A DNA stretch of 6,983 bases from contig JAEMRJ010000114.1 in NCBI GenBank assembly GCA_016463365.1, positions 1 to 6,983 of the forward strand, written 5' to 3'. A program made the translations under genes and the position numbers. Positions 5,881 to 6,983 of this stretch are shown piece by piece; position 1 is the stretch's first letter, and every line of letters begins with the position of its first letter. The notes beneath the pieces were generated by a model. It was not told where the DNA came from. It was given only the letters and a program-made list of their open reading frames with translations, and ran no database searches. The stretch comes from Thermoleophilaceae bacterium. GTDB lineage: Bacteria; Actinomycetota; Thermoleophilia; Solirubrobacterales; JACPNS01.

Positions 5881-5893
5881 GCCCCTCGCCACA

Positions 5894-5899
5894 TAGACT
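5894..5899 (+). promoter_or_regulatory. Possible -10 element for ileS
   Basis: TAGACT matches TANNNT and lies 12 nt before the ileS ATG, which would give a 5' leader of about 5 nt. No Shine-Dalgarno is present in the 31 bp between vapC and ileS. No good -35 is visible (that region is the vapC 3' end), so support is limited. No T-box, hairpin terminator or other leader structure fits in this gap. Confidence 0.35.
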
Positions 5900-5911
5900 C
5901 ACCCCCTGCAA

Positions 5912-6983
5912 ATGCCTGTCTTTGAGCCAATCAAACAGGGGGAGTCTTTTCCCCAGATCGAAGAACGGATCCTGCGCCGCTGGAAGGAGCTGGGCATCTT
6001 CGAGAAGTCGCTCGAGCAGCGCGAAGGTGCCGAGCGATTCGTCTTCTTCGAGGGGCCTCCGACCGCCAACGGCCGCCCGGGCAGTCATCACGTCCTGAGC
6101 CGCGTCTTCAAGGACATCTTCCCGCGCTACAAGACGATGCAGGGCTTTCTGGTTGATCGCAAGGCCGGCTGGGACTGCCACGGCCTGCCCGTCGAGCTGG
6201 AGATCGAGAAAGAGCTCGGCCTCTCCAACAAACACGAGATCGAGAACTACGGCATCGGCGCCTTCAACGAGAAGTGCCGCGACAGCGTGCTGCGGTACGT
6301 CGAGGACTGGAACGCGCTGACTGAGCGGATCGGTTTCTGGATCGACCTTGATGACCCGTACAAGACGATGTCCAACGAGTACGTCGAGTCTGTCTGGTGG
6401 TCGCTGAAGGAGATCGACAACAAGGGCCTGCTCTATGAAGGCCACCGCGTCGTGCCCTACTGCCCGCGCTGCGGGACCGCGCTCTCAAGCCACGAGGTCG
6501 CGCAGGGCTACAAGGATGTGGAGGACCCTTCTGTCTACGTGAAGTTTCCGGTCACGGGGCGGCCGTCGACGTTCTTGCTCGTGTGGACAACGACCCCGTG
6601 GACGCTTCCGGGCAATGTGGCGGTTGCCATCGGTGAGAACGTCAACTACGTGAGCGTCTCGGTTGACGGCGAAGAACTGATCCTCGCGGAACCGCTCGCA
6701 GGGAAGGTGCTAGGCGAGGATCCGAACATCATTCGCCAGATCCCAGTCGCTGAACTCCTTGATATGACCTACGACGGCCCCATCTTCGAACTGACCGATC
6801 GCCCTCCGGCACCCAGCCCGATCATCACCGGCGACTTCGTCACAACCGAGGACGGAACCGGTCTCGTGCACATCGCCCCGGCCTTCGGCGAGGACGACTA
6901 CACAGTCGCCGCCGCACACGGAATCTTCGACCCGACCCAGCAGGACACGCTCTACAACCCGGTCGGCCTCGACGGCAACTACA
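5912..6983 (+). CDS. ileS: Isoleucyl-tRNA synthetase, N-terminal part (3' truncated)
   Basis: Class I aminoacyl-tRNA synthetase that charges tRNA-Ile and edits misactivated valine. The first 357 residues are in the window. The ATG at 5912 gives an N-terminus that lines up with Thermus IleS. The Rossmann half begins FFEGPPTANGRPGSHH, with the HIGH motif as GSHH (57-60), then AGWDCHGLPVELEIEKELG. A CxxC pair follows in PYCPRCGTALSSHE (Cys184, Cys187). The editing (CP1) domain opens with the threonine-rich WTTTPWTLPGN (225-235) and continues to DGTGLVHIAPAFGEDD near 316-329, where the acidic editing residue lies. The KMSKS loop and anticodon domain lie beyond the edge. The sequence fits the long IleS branch shared by Thermus and Actinobacteria rather than the E. 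coli type; ValRS and LeuRS are excluded by the overall match. Confidence 0.96.
   Translation, partial: MPVFEPIKQGESFPQIEERILRRWKELGIFEKSLEQREGAERFVFFEGPPTANGRPGSHHVLSRVFKDIFPRYKTMQGFLVDRKAGWDCHGLPVELEIEKELGLSNKHEIENYGIGAFNEKCRDSVLRYVEDWNALTERIGFWIDLDDPYKTMSNEYVESVWWSLKEIDNKGLLYEGHRVVPYCPRCGTALSSHEVAQGYKDVEDPSVYVKFPVTGRPSTFLLVWTTTPWTLPGNVAVAIGENVNYVSVSVDGEELILAEPLAGKVLGEDPNIIRQIPVAELLDMTYDGPIFELTDRPPAPSPIITGDFVTTEDGTGLVHIAPAFGEDDYTVAAAHGIFDPTQQDTLYNPVGLDGNY

Noticed and set aside
6080..6091. Degenerate HIGH motif (GSHH) in IleS as a possible defect
   Set aside because: Actinobacterial IleS proteins normally carry a GTHH-like version at this place in the same PTANGRPG context, so this is a lineage variant rather than damage.
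5816..6445. A 209-codon minus-strand frame opposite ileS
   Set aside because: It lies opposite conserved catalytic and tRNA-synthetase motifs and shows no recognisable domain, so it is an antisense shadow.

Overview
This 7 kb window is GC-rich chromosomal DNA from a bacterium, most likely an actinomycetote. The closest recalled family resemblances support this: the fumarase reads like mycobacterial FumC, the isoleucyl-tRNA synthetase has the GSHH form of the HIGH motif seen in actinobacterial IleS, and a sigma factor is followed by a CU044_5270-type membrane protein, an actinobacterial pairing. Several genes also look leaderless. A deep lineage such as Thermoleophilia is possible, but that is a guess.

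Layout from left to right. (1) 1-512 (+) is the C-terminal third of an acetolactate synthase large subunit, cut by the window edge. (2) 535-1980 (-) is class II fumarase, convergent with the first gene across only 22 bp. It starts at a GTG with a strong Shine-Dalgarno and carries an unusual 39-residue Lys/Ala/Pro-rich N-terminal tail. (3) A 111 bp divergent promoter region separates fumC from a rightward unit of three tightly packed genes: a MATE-family exporter (2092-3402), an ECF-like sigma factor (3409-3951) and a single-pass membrane protein of the CU044_5270 type (3944-5143). The gaps are 6 bp and an 8 bp overlap. (4) After a short AT-richer gap lies a two-gene toxin-antitoxin module: an AbrB/MazE-fold antitoxin (5213-5488) and a PIN-domain VapC toxin (5476-5880), overlapping by 13 bp. 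(5) ileS starts at 5912 and runs off the right edge.

How the genes relate. Acetolactate synthase, fumarase and IleS are housekeeping metabolism and translation genes. The MATE, sigma and CU044_5270 genes form a plausible signal-response unit, in which a membrane protein with a large extracytoplasmic domain could control the sigma factor co-encoded with it and the exporter. That function is inferred. The toxin-antitoxin pair has its own convincing promoter, with three TTAGA-type half-sites over the -10 element and start codon, and looks like an insertion between housekeeping genes.

The parts most worth a second look are the histone-tail-like extension on fumarase, the exporter/sigma/membrane-protein operon, and the operator-like half-sites at the toxin-antitoxin promoter. 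No rRNA, tRNA, CRISPR array or insertion sequence was seen. No intergenic stretch exceeds about 110 bp.
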